Assembly: GCF_041734735.1 (NCBI RefSeq)
Contig: NC_134882.1
Span: forward strand, 23,415,164-23,479,163
Reading direction: 5' to 3'
DNA from: Babylonia areolata
Lineage: Eukaryota; Mollusca; Gastropoda; Neogastropoda; Buccinidae
Length of the DNA stretch: 64,000 nt
Under the pieces are notes generated by a model, which saw only the letters and a program-made list of their open reading frames with translations, had not been told where the DNA came from and ran no database searches. Below are positions 10,214 to 21,519 of this stretch, piece after piece; positions within the stretch are counted from its first letter, which is position 1, and the number at the start of each line of letters is the position of its first letter. The translations under genes and the position numbers were made by a program.

Positions 10214-10315
10214 TGAGTTGGAAATAGAAATAGAGAGACGTAGTGGCACTCCACGAGAATTACGGTTATGCAAGGCTGTGACTGGCGATGAGTTCTATTT
10301 TATTTTGGAATGCAC
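10214..10315 (+). pseudogene. LINE C-terminal fragment
   Basis: The plus frame reads T-P-R-E-L-R-L-C-K-A-V-T-G-D-E-F-Y-F-I-L-E-C, the zinc-binding tail (TPR..R.C.....EDEFHF..EC) of a family of animal LINEs. It is short and isolated, with no 5' part. Confidence 0.5.
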
Positions 10316-10394
10316 AAAGTAGAATGACTTCCTAAACAAGTGTGTGTCTAAAAACTATTTGTCTCAGTGTGTGTCTAAAAACTATTTGTCTCCC

Positions 10395-10505
10395 ACCTGT
10401 GGGAAGTTCTGTGCATCCAGAATCGGCCTCTTCTCCAATATGAGGACACACACCAATAGATAAGCCTGCCTGCCTACTCATCCGTCGGTCCGACGGGAAA
10501 CTCCA
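10395..10505 (+). pseudogene. LINE 3' terminus with C2H2 finger
   Basis: The plus frame reads T-C-G-K-F-C-A-S-R-I-G-L-F-S-N-M-R-T-H-T-N-R-stop, a C2H2 finger. It is followed by about 50 bp that also end the LINE at 10975-14450 (CTGCCTGCCTACTCATCCGT, then CGACGGGA..CTCCATC). This is the extreme 3' end of a second copy of that LINE, with everything upstream lost. Confidence 0.65.
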
Positions 10506-10599
10506 TCGACATGTCCAAACGTTACAATAGAATGTAAATAAACTAGAACTGAGTAAGTTACGGGCAAGTAAAGAAAGTATGTACATTAAGATAATAATC

Positions 10600-10655
10600 A
10601 AACATGCACACGCACAGACACACACGAAAACAACATACATGCACACACGCGCACA

Positions 10656-10700
<45 letters not shown>

Positions 10701-10823
10701 CAGCAAAGGAAACAAAAAGTAATGAAGTCTTTGACACTGGAAGACCACATGTATGACAGTAAAATCTTGCATAACCACATGTATGTGAAAAATACACAGC
10801 TCACATAGTATACACCTTCCAAC

Positions 10824-10860
<37 letters not shown>
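10600..10860. repeat. (CA)n microsatellites
   Basis: Two CA runs (about 10652-10698 and 10828-10858) with CA-rich degenerate flanks. They generate the apparent CVCVCV open frames. Confidence 0.95.
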
Positions 10861-10974
10861 TCCGTTTCTATGAAATGCATTACAAGATCTGTCTGTCTCT
10901 GTCGATATATTTATATACATGTATACATACACATCTATCTACCTATCTATCTATCTGTTTCCATGTATATATGT

Positions 10975-13900
10975 CAGGGGCATTGCCCTTGCTACTGGTA
11001 CCATGTAACCCAGTACTACCTGCCGCATGTGAAGTCTCCCAACGATGGACCAGGCGGAGGAGGAAACCTTTCCCAACTGCTGTGAAGGCGAAAGAGGATG
11101 ACCAAATGGCAGGGGGAGCTCTTATCCTTGGCTGGAAGTCCTCCTTGGAGACGGAATTCCGAAGAAAAAACCTGCACCTGCCGAGGCCGTCCTACACGTG
11201 GCAGTATCTGCACCTGTGGGACTGTAAGCGTCGGTAGGCGAGAGAGTGGGGAAGGGACCTGCACAACTCCTTTTCACCAACAACAAAAAAAAAAAGTCAC
11301 CTTTTGCTGGTCGGAACGACGAGGTAGCCCTTCAACACCCAGCTTTCCCAAGCCCTGTAGCGATGGAGAAGTGGTAACGGGGACAGGCAGAGGATGCTGC
11401 TGGCAGTTCCTAGTCACGACTCTGAACGCAGGCGGCTGTGGGGTGATGGTCGTCCGCCGTAGACTGTGGCAGATGCGGCGCCCATATCCTCCCACAGTGT
11501 CAGAGCAGCCCTTTTTCGGGACAGCACTGCTCTCCCAACATGGGAAAGGGGAGATAAAAGGATCCCTAAACAAAGCCTGCCTCGCCTAGTACCTAGTAGG
11601 AAACCGCACCTACTTGGTCATCCAACACTAGCGGTCGAAAACACTCTGGGTGCCTGGAATGTTCGCACCCTTTTAGACAGAGACGACAGACCAGACAGGC
11701 GCAAAAGTCCTAGGACAACACAGCACTGGCAAGTGCATCTCCAACGGACTGCTTTTGCTCTCGCTCTGCGCAGAGCATGGACTGACCATCTCAAACACCC
11801 TCTTCCAACAAGCTGACAAGTACAAGAACACGTGGATGCACCCCTGCTCCAAGCAATGGCACATGCTGGACTATGTGATTGTCCGGCAGAGGGACAAAGG
11901 TGATGTTTCCATTACACGCTGCATGAGAGGAGCCGTCTGTTGGTCGGACCATCGCCTGGTTGCGCAGCAAGATGAACATCAGACTTGCACGCAAGCTCCA
12001 ACCAGCCAGGCAGAAACCCCCTAGGAAGCTGAACATCGACCGCCTCCCTATCACCAAGGACGTGCTGCAGCAGCAAATCCAAGCAGCTCTCCAAGAATTT
12101 CCTGCATCGACTGATGTAGAAGAGGTATGGAGCACCTTTTGAGATGCTGTGTACACAGCAGCAGCTGACACACTCGGCTTTGTACAGAGGAGCCACAAAG
12201 ACTGCTTTGACGAGAACGACTCTGGAATCTCCTAGCTCCTGAACACACTGCATATACGGCATCAGGATCACATTTCCGATAAAGACTGCCAGAGGAAGAA
12301 GGATCAGTTCTTGCAAACCAGGCAACTCGTACAGAAGAGGCTGTGTGAGATTGAGAACACCTGGTGGGAAAGTCCGAAGAGCTTCAGTCCCGCTGCTGAT
12401 GCTCACGACATGAAGACCTTCCATGATGGTCTCCGAGCTCTGTATGGGCCGAGAGTCACAGGATCAACCCCTGTCTGAGCCTTGGACCAGACCACACTCC
12501 TGACAGACAAGAAAGACATCCTTGCCTGCTGGGCAGAGCACTTCAAACACCCTCCTCAACAGGGACTCGTCCGTAACTGACGAGGTAATTGCAGCCCTCT
12601 CACAGCTACCAGTCAATGACTCTCTAGCTGCCCCTCCCACCAAGGCCACGACCCGGAAGGCCCTGAAGCTGACAACGTTAGGAAAATCACCAGGAGCGGA
12701 TGGAATCCAGGTTGACATCTACAAGTATGGAGGTGAGGTGCTGACAGACAAGATGACCTCCCTGTTCCAGTCTATCTGGGGAGAGAGGGGAGGTCCCCCA
12801 GGTTTTCAAAGATGCTTCAATTGTCCACATTTACAAACGGAAGGGAGACAAAACAATCTGTGATAACAACCGTGGAATCTCTCTCCTCTGCATCGCCGGC
12901 AAGATCTTCACCCACATCATACTGAAAAGACTGGTTGACCATGTCTCCAACACAGTCATCCCTGAAGCACAGTGCGGCTTCTGCTCAGGCAGGGGAACAT
13001 GTGACATGGTGTTTGCCGTACCTCAGATGCAAGAGAAGTGCCGTGAGCAGAACAAAGAGCTCCACATGATCTTTGTATACCTGACTAAGGCTTTCTACAC
13101 AGTGAACCGTCGTGGTCTGTGGAAGATCCTCCTAAAGTTCGGCTGGCAAGAGAGCCTAATCCAGCTGATTGCGTCATTCCACGATGGCATGCAGGCGAGA
13201 GTACAGGAAAATACTGACATGTCGGATCCATTCCCTGTGGTAAATGGAGTGAAGCAGGGCTGCGTCCCGGCACCCACACTGTTCTCCATCCTCTTCTCTG
13301 CCATGCTGATTGACGCCTTCAAGACTGTGACCGGGGCATCTACATTCAGTTTCGCACAGATGGCAACTCAACTTGCGGTGACTCCATGCCAGGTCCAGGG
13401 TGTTTGAGGCACTGTTGAGAGAGTTCATCTTCGCTGATGACCTGCGCGCTTGCTGTACACACCCATGAGGACATGCAGTTCATTATGGACAGGTTCTGAA
13501 CCTCCTGCAGGTGCTTTGGACTCACCATCAGCCTCAGCAAGACCGAGTCCATGTACCAACCAGCTAGCTCACAGAATGCCAGTGCCTCCCCCCCAACAGC
13601 AATGAAGATCGGTAACACAGAGATCAAGTCAGTCGACAAGTTTTGCTACCTGGGCAGCACCCGATGCAGCAACGGAGCCCTTGATGCAGAAGTGACGCAG
13701 CGCATCGCCAAGGCCAGCTCCGCCTTCGGCAGACTCAACAACAGGCTGTGAAACAACAAAGGCATCAGGGTCAGCATCAAAATCAAAACCTACAGAGCTG
13801 ATGTGCTGACCACCTTGTTGTACTGCTGTGAAACATGGACGACGAATCGCCGTCACATTCAACAACTTGAGCAGTTTCACCACAGATGCCTACGAAAGAT

Positions 13901-14450
13901 CCTCGGCATAAAGTGGCAAGAGAGGGTCTCCAACTTCCAGGTCCTAGAGAGGAGCGGCCTGCCCAGCATCGAAAGCCTGCTGATCCAGTGCCAGCTACGC
14001 TGGCCAGGACACGTTATCCGCATGACAGACAACAGGATACCGAAGATGCTTTTGTATGGCCAGCTGAGGAAGGAAGGCCACCGTGTAACTTGGAAGCCCC
14101 TGCAAGCGCTTCAAGGACACCTTGAAGACAAACCTCAAAGCCTGAGACATAGACATCGCTTCCTGGGAAACTGATGCCCTTTGACCGCTCTCGCTGGAGG
14201 ATGCTGTGCTCTAGTGGCATAAAGACGTTTGAAAACAAGAGAACACTGGCCATTAAGGGAGAAGTGTGAGCGAAGGAAGCAGGGCTCAACTTCTGGAGAC
14301 ATTTTCCCTTACAACACCTGTGGAAGTGCTGCGCATCCAGAATCGGCCTCTTCTCCCATATGAGGACACATACCGACAGATAAACCTGCCTGCCTACTCA
14401 TCCGTCGGTTCGACGGGAGACTCCATCATACATACATACATACATTCATA
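10975..14450 (+). pseudogene. LINE copy B, near full length but decayed
   Basis: A plus-strand LINE with leader (10975-11640), a truncated endonuclease, RT and C-terminal finger. The endonuclease begins A-W-N-V-R-T-L-L-D near 11657, then loses several hundred bases and resumes at the HPCSKQWHMLDYVIV and SDHRLV blocks (about 11840-11960). RT: SPGADG near 12690; motif A reads FVYLTKAFYTV near 13070-13105, so both expected Asp residues are Tyr; motif B GVKQGC near 13246; motif C FADD near 13430. The thumb and downstream region runs to about 14170, with a CRIGLFSHMRTHTDR-type finger and stop near 14330-14376. Multiple stops and frameshifts break it. It diverges from copies A, C and D and looks older. 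Confidence 0.8.
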
Positions 14451-14465
14451 CATAATTTCTCTCTG

Positions 14466-14698
14466 TGTGTTTAGATGACATATAACATACACACACAACC
14501 ACACTGACAAAACACACTCTGCCTGTCACCCCTCCCACTCCCTCCACACAGATAAGCACTCCCCAAAATGTGTCAGTGTGCTTGTGTATATGTTTGTGTG
14601 TGAATGGGTGTCATTTCAACATGCATTAGTTTTTATGCTACAATATAAAAAACACGGTTGTTTTTTTTTAATTAGAAAATTATTTACCTTTATATCTC
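14466..14698. other. No feature recognised
   Basis: Low-complexity AT- and CA-rich DNA between LINE pieces. Nothing supportable. Confidence 0.45.
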
Positions 14699-14699
14699 T

Positions 14700-14815
14700 C
14701 TTCTTCGCTGGCCAGGACATGTTGTCCGCATGACAGACAACAGGATACGAAGATGCTTTGTATGGCCAGCTGAAGGAAGGCCACCGTGAACTTGGAAGAC
14801 CGAAATCTGAAATAT
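14700..14815 (+). pseudogene. Small LINE fragment
   Basis: Repeats about 110 bp of copy B (TGGCCAGGACA..ATGACAGACAACAGGATAC near 13990-14100), which encodes W-P-G-H-V-I-R-M-T-D-N-R. An isolated fragment, probably from the same LINE family. Confidence 0.65.
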
Positions 14816-14859
14816 AACCTGCGCGCACGAGGGGTAGGGGCGCTAGTGTGGAAGCAGAA

Positions 14860-17800
14860 CTGAGTAACGGCACCACCAAGACAGGCCGCTAACCCCTCAT
14901 CTCGGGCACACGGAGAGGCCGCCCCCTCTGTATCCAGCTGCTGGACACCCCGAGGGCTATGGAAGGGGACGCGGCAGGACCCCGCCTTCACAGACACGGA
15001 TAGACGCCATGTTTTCTGTCTCCCAGTCTGCTTCGGTCCCAGCTCAACAATCTGTGGGTGACTGACCTGGCGATGTCCTGGACTCCACCGTCCAGGATCG
15101 ACCACTGATGACACAGAGGATGCCAAGAGCTAGGAGACCGGCCGGCCCCAGGCATCACCCGTGTGTATCTTTTGTTGTATAATATTGCTGGTTTAGGAAG
15201 CAAACTACATGATGTAGAATGGCTTGATTAAATCAATAAATTTGATATAGTAGCTCTAACAGAAACGTTTGTTGATCCATAACTTCGATATCTCAAACAC
15301 TTTTCAGAATTTTAGAAAATTTGTATGTCCTGCAGTAAAGCTATCGCACCAGGGTAGGTCAGGTGGTATTTTAGTAATGGTTAAAAAATCCATAGAAAAC
15401 TATGTGCAAGAAATTACTGTTGATTGCTGCAACGTCATTGTACTGAAACTGGCAAAGAATCTTTTCGGATGTGATAGGGATGTTATATATTTAGCTACTT
15501 ATGTGCCTCCACCAGGTAGTCCTTTCTATGACCAGACCCAAAGTAACTGTCATATTGCAGATATGACATATGTTTGAATGAACTCACAAATATTTATCAT
15601 GATGTGTTCCTGATTCTTAATGGTGAGTTTAATGCACGATCATCTGATTTTAAGTCAATGTAAACTTTCTCCAGAACAGCGAAAATGAAACAGAGATTCT
15701 TCACCAAGAGTCTCTATGGGAATCAAGTCGGAGATCTTGGGGACAAGCAAGTAAACAGTTTTTGGAAGACAACTCCTTGAAACTGTGCCTTTGCTATGGA
15801 CTATATATTGAATGGTTCTGTTCCATGGGACAGGGAGGGAAAGTTCACGTATCTGTCTAAACATGGTCATAGTTGTTGTTGATTATTTTTTGACTGTTGA
15901 TTTCTCTGTAATGGTTGATAGTATAATAGTGGGTGAAAAAATAGAATCAGGACCACATGCCTGTTGAGATGTATAGCAAATGCCAAACCAGTACTGACCA
16001 AAACGTTACAAGACCAACACAGAAAGCTGAAAGGATTGTTGTGGCAAACTGACAAAATTAGAATTGTTTAAGAGGCAGTTGCATCACAAACATTTCGAAA
16101 TGGAATGTTGGATGCAACAAGCCTTATAGATACTGATCCGGATTATTCCTTGGAAGATGCAAATTGTATGAAAAAATATTTGTCTAATAATGCGAAAGAA
16201 AGAAATAATAAATCGAAATGGTTTGACAAAGAATGTTCCTCAAAGAAAAAAGGGGTAAAGAGGATATTTGAGAGTTTCAATAAATCAAAGAAAAAAGAGG
16301 ACTACAGCGAATGCTCGCAACAACGTAAAGTTTACAAAGCTTTGACTGAAAGCAAGAAAAGAGAAGACAAAAGATCGACAGTAGAAACACTTCTCAACTC
16401 TGTACATGACTCGAAAGAATTTTGGAAGGACGTCAAGAAAAATAGGAAAAGTAGAACAATCTTCAGTAGCATAAGTAATAGCGAATGGGTCTCTCACTTT
16501 GATAAGGTGTTTAATGAGAACATTAGAGAAAACTGTGATTAAATTGACATGCATAATACTAGAGAAAATAGTAAAGACATACTGGATAGTGATAAGAAAA
16601 GCAATCAGGCGGCTGAAAAGTAGAAAGGCAACAGGACCTGACAGTATATTAGCAGAAATGTTGAAAGTAGCTGAACCAGAAATCATACATTTCTTGAAAG
16701 TTTACTTTAACAAGCTCTTTGTTGAAGGGATCTTCCCAGAGGAATGGACCAGAGCAATAATTGTACCGTTACAGAAAAAAGGTGATTTCAACAGTCCAGA
16801 CAACTACCGAGGCATATCACTACTAAGTGTTGTGGGTAAAGTGTTTACCCAAAATTATGAAATGATAGGCAGTATCTCTGGGCTGAAAAACAGTTCTCTG
16901 TTAAACGAAGCTTTCGTAAGAGACGTTCAGCAATAGATCACATTTTCACACCTTCATGCTGGCATTGAAAAACACTTCTCTAAAACAAAAAAATTATATG
17001 TAGCTTTCATTGACTTCAGAAAGGCATATGACACTGTAAACAGACAATACTAGTAACAGTGCTATGAAATCGGGTATAAGTGGAAAATGTTACATATTAT
17101 TCAAGCAATGTACGAAACAGTACAGTCAATGTGTGTTGAGTGGGAGTGGGTTTTAGACTACTTTTTCTGTCTGCAAGGTTTAAACCAAGGTTTGTATTAT
17201 GAGCCCAACACTATTCAACATTCTAGTAAATGAATTGGCAAATGAAATAACTATGAAAGGTAAACATGGATTGTCCCTCAGCTCAGCGGAGATTGACTTA
17301 TTTTTTACTACTTTTCGCCGATGACCTCACACTCATATCCACAACAATGACTGGCTAGCAAAACCAACTAATCAATCTTCAAGAAACTGGACAAATCTAA
17401 GGTGTTAGTGTTTAGGAAGGATGGTTTTTTTAGGACTTGAGGGGGAAATGGTATTTAGATGGTTAAAAATTGAAATAGTTAATACTACAAATACTTAGGA
17501 CTAACTTTTTCAACACGACACAGTTGGACGGCAGCACTGGAAGATCTTACAGTCAGAGCAGATTGCAATTCAGATGATGTATTTTTTAAACTGTTTGATA
17601 CGCAGGTTGTTCCGGTTTTGTTGTACGGAGCAGAAATTTGGGGATTTGACATATACGAACAAGTAGAAAGGACTCAGCTCTATGCTTGTAAACGTCTGCT
17701 GCATGTCACAGATAAGACTCCTAAACGATATGGTATACGGGGAACTGGGCAGGTATCCATTATGGATTAATTCAGTCATTAAATGTATAAGATAGAGAAA
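14860..17800 (+). pseudogene. LINE copy F, different family, decayed
   Basis: A plus-strand LINE distinct from copies A-D. Endonuclease pieces: D-I-V-A-L-T-E-T-F-V-D near 15245-15275; the GGILVMVKKSI to VIYLATYVPPPGS block at 15361-15520; and NGEFNARSSDF near 15620, where GEFNAR replaces the usual GDFNAR. RT pieces: KATGPDSILAEMLK near 16625; WTRAIIVPLQKKGD..NYRGISLL near 16746-16830; motif A VAFIDFRKAYDTVNR near 17003-17045; motif B GLNQGL near 17175; motif C LFADDLTLIS near 17310. A QVVPVLLYGAEIWGF tail lies near 17602-17650. Stops and frameshifts are frequent. The 5' leader begins near 14860. Clade not assigned. Confidence 0.75.
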
Positions 17801-17985
17801 AAAAAAGAAGGAAAAAATCCACTGATAGGTACATAAATATATATGTATGCACTCAAGGCTTGACAAGCATGTTGGGTTATGCTGCTGTCAGGCATCTGGC
17901 TAACAGATGTGGGTGTAGCGTATATGGATTTGTCCGAATGTAGTGACGCCTCCTTGAGAAACTGAAACTGAAACAGAAACTCTTG
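17800..17985 (+). repeat. SINE 3' fragment
   Basis: Matches the 3' half of the SINE at 26920-27300: ATCCACTGATAGGTAC, then CTCAAGG.TTGACAAGC, GTTGGGTTATGCT and GTAGCGTATATGGATTTGTC, ending in a CTGAAACTGAAAC tail. The tRNA-like head is absent. Confidence 0.75.
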
Positions 17986-18167
17986 TCACATGTGTGCTGC
18001 ATGTGAGTACAAGCCAAAGTACTTATTACTCCAAACATACCATTCATATTGTGTTCTGTATTACATTGCAGATAGACAGAGAGAGGGTGAGGGCACACAC
18101 TGACTGACTGACTGAAACCATTTATTGTCAGATTAACTGTTTGTTGTACTGACATTTTCGCAACCAT

Positions 18168-18473
18168 TTGAATAAAATATTAACTGAGCAACACAAGGAA
18201 ATTCTGATTTGGAGGAAGGTAATGATTTATAAAAAACAAACAAACAAACAAAAACCAACAAAAAAACACAAAAAAACCAACAAAACAAACATATTTAACA
18301 AATCAAGGTACCAAATTTCATTTATATCATTATCTCCAAAAAATATTCTAACGCACCCACATACTCACATACGTTTCTCCCCCACCCTCTCTCTACATAC
18401 ATCCAATGCATGCACACAAAACGCCCATTATAATTCCCCTACCTCATTCCCCTGCCCACTCACTCACGTACAT

Positions 18474-18548
<75 letters not shown>

Positions 18549-18580
18549 GTCTCTCACTCTTTCTCATCAAATTAAGGTTT
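18168..18580. repeat. A-rich tract and (CA)n microsatellite
   Basis: AAACAAAC-type repeats (18235-18300) and about 32 CA units (18477-18541). The open frame across it is low complexity and I do not regard it as a gene. Confidence 0.85.
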
Positions 18581-19565
18581 CGTAATGTAATCAAGACGAC
18601 ATATTACATGTTAGGGTCGAACAGTTCACTAATTAGAATAATGGGAACTTTGCTCTACAAGTAAATCTGACGCTATCACCCAAAACGAAACACTACTTTG
18701 GATTAAATAAAACAGAGGGGAACCTCTGCAGCAGAAGGGGGATGAAACAAATTAGAAAAACCGACCAATTGGATGGCTTTTAATTAGGTCAACTGCGGTT
18801 TTTGTCAGAGACCAACCATTTTCTTTGCTTGGGTGAAAAACGCTGGACATGGCTAATGGAAGATTAAAGGATGTAATCATATCATGAAGGGGTTTGAAAT
18901 GTAAATGTGTATCTGGACTTTCGAGCAAAAAATGTGGGATGTCAAGGGTCTTACCACAATACATAGTGGTGACGGTTTCAAAAATCTGCATAACCATGCA
19001 TTAGTTCTTAGCCTGTGTGTCAAGTTTCTTGTGGAAATTGATCCTGGGGGTTAGTGCCTTTTTGCTGGAAGAGAGAGATCCCACCAGAGCTTTTTTTTGA
19101 GTATTCTAAGAACTGTTTCTGTCTCAAATTCCAGATATATGTTGAAAGAATAGTACAGGCTTCAGAAACAGAAATAGGAATATTGTGATTGATTGAAACT
19201 GAATTGTTCGATGCCGCTTCCTTGGCACAAAAATCGGCCATTTCGTTGCCACGAAGATTAGAATGTCCAGGAACCCACAAGAGTGAAATGTCGCATAATT
19301 AACTGGTGGATTAAATACAAAATTTCGTACATAATATCTGCTCGTTCAGATGAAGTGATTGATTTTTAAAGCCATCAATGCTGATTTTGAATCAGATAGT
19401 ATAAGGATTTTTGCAGGCACAAGAGGCATATCACTAAAAAAAAAAGGTGAAAGCCATCAGAACTGCAAACAATTCAGCAGTAAAAATTGAACAACCTTTA
19501 GTTAAGTGGAATCTCTTTTTAATGTTAAGCTCGGGGATTACAAAAGCGGCTCCAACTTCAGAGTT

Positions 19566-19665
19566 NNNNNNNNNNNNNNNNNNNNNNNNNNNNNNNNNNN
19601 NNNNNNNNNNNNNNNNNNNNNNNNNNNNNNNNNNNNNNNNNNNNNNNNNNNNNNNNNNNNNNNNN
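19566..19665. other. Assembly gap (100 N)
   Basis: Exactly 100 N, a scaffolding gap of conventional length. The true size is unknown. Confidence 1.
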
Positions 19666-19880
<215 letters not shown>

Positions 19881-19937
19881 GCTGATTTTGCTTGTTTCCT
19901 TAATATAGTAGGCATTTTTCATACAATGTGAAACATC

Positions 19938-20539
19938 TTAACTCATTCCGGACGATGGAGTGCTATAGCAGTTTCGACAATTAAAATTTTTTCCACATTT
20001 TTCTCATGGGGTAGCATAACAATCGCAGCTACACCGGGCATTGTGAACGTGTCAAATGGAAAGTTTATTCATGAGATTTCGTAACAACACACTCCAAAGC
20101 GAGCCAGTAAGTTCAGGACCCCACACAACAAGCTAATCTGCATATGTATCAAAAATGACGTTGCAGGCGATACAAGTGGAAATTTTTGGAGCAAACTAGA
20201 TCACAACAGCGGCTTTTACCACAGCTGAAGTGACTGAATGCTTCAAACTGAAGGTTTCGACATTGATGAGGATGATGAAGACATTGAATAAAGTATCTGC
20301 AGTGAAGAAAGCTACCAGCAAGTAGGCACTGTTAGTGACTCTGCTTCTGACAGCAGTGAAGGGGGAGGGGGGTGGGGGTTCACACGACGTGAGGAGAGGG
20401 GTGAGTAGGTCAAGTACAGTGAGTTTCATTCAGTTACTTTATGTTTTGTATTTTTTGTGATTTTTTTTTCCTAACCCTAACAAATGGGTTGTCTTTTGGG
20501 AAAAGCAGGGGAGAGAACTATTCGTCCGGAGTGAGTTAA
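19938..20539 (+). mobile_element. piggyBac-like non-autonomous DNA transposon
   Basis: A 594-bp element flanked on both sides by TTAA (19938-19941 and 20536-20539), the target duplication typical of piggyBac. The ends are inverted repeats: CTCATTCCGGACGA at 19942 versus CTCACTCCGGACGA read inward from 20535, one mismatch in 14. Inside, plus-strand residues E-G-F-D-I-D-E-D-D-E-D-I-E followed by a stop and a Ser/Glu-rich stretch (20248-20370) resemble the acidic N-terminus of piggyBac transposases. The rest of a transposase (usually about 550-600 residues) is absent, so this looks like an internally deleted copy needing a transposase in trans. Orientation follows that acidic stretch. Confidence 0.8.
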
Positions 20540-20934
20540 TCATGTATACATTTTCATTTTTTTGCCTGACTTTGTTTAGTTTGTTTAGTACTCCCTTTTC
20601 ACTTTTCCCTTCCTTTCCACCTTTTTCCTCCTCTCCTCTTCCTTCCCCCCACATCATCTAGGAAATAAACAAATCATTGTAACATCTCATACTCTTCATA
20701 CGGGATGGTTCTTTTCTTCTTTCCTTTTCCTTTTCTTCCTCTTTTTTTTTTTTTTTTTTCTCTACTTTCCCCACAAATTCTCGCTTTTTCACCATCAATT
20801 CTGCTTTAGAAATATCACTAAATTGTTGTTGACTGAGGAAGTATGTCTGTCTGTCTCTATGTCAGTCTGTCTGTCCATCTGACTATCAATGAGTGTGTAT
20901 TTGTCAGTGTTCCCAAATACATCAAGGAGCTCAT
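20540..20934. other. Pyrimidine-rich noncoding DNA
   Basis: Long T/C-rich runs including poly-T near 20738-20759, and CTGT-type simple repeats near 20845-20880. No gene seen. Confidence 0.6.
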
Positions 20935-21062
20935 CAATGCAAATAAAGCATGGTAAAATTACACCCATGCGCAACAATGATCAAAGCAAAAATCATATTG
21001 CAAGGTGTGCCACACCAATCAGGCACACGTCCGCACACACACACACACACACATACACACAC
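20935..21062. repeat. Dispersed repeat carrying (CA)n, copy 2
   Basis: Diverged copy of the 19666-19800 repeat. It shares AAATAAAGCATGG, TTACACCCA and AAAGCAAAAA blocks and again ends in (CA)n. Confidence 0.6.
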
Positions 21063-21510
21063 ACATGCACGTGCCCTCACACTTAAGTAGAAAATCAAGG
21101 TGAAAGGCCATCCATCTGCCTCCCCCATCCCCTCTCCCCCACACCTTTTTTTTTCTCTTCTCTCTTCTTTTTCCACCTCCACCACATCTCTTGTACACAT
21201 TGTTTAAGTTTACAAGAAACAAGAAAAAATTCCCCCTCCCGTTCAGCGTTCAGGAAAAAAAGTTTCCTTCTTCTATTTTCCCTTACACCCCCTCCCCAAC
21301 ACTACATATCCCCACATCATTTGGAAATTGGAGGTAGATTAAAAGAAAAAATGAAAGGCAAGCAGGAATAAATGATCAATAGAAGAATATTCAAATCTCC
21401 ATTTGATATCACCCTTACACCCTACATTGCCTAATAAAATGCACAATTAACAGCAAAAACTGAGAAAGAGAGAAAAAACTTATAGTAAAACAAAGCAAAA
21501 ATAATAAATG
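21063..21510. other. No feature recognised
   Basis: C/T-rich then AT-rich sequence. Open frames here are low complexity. Confidence 0.45.
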
Positions 21511-21519
21511 AATATGTGT

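Noticed and set aside
10332-10880. 182-codon minus-strand frame
   Set aside because: Built mostly from two CA microsatellites and the reverse of a LINE 3' end.
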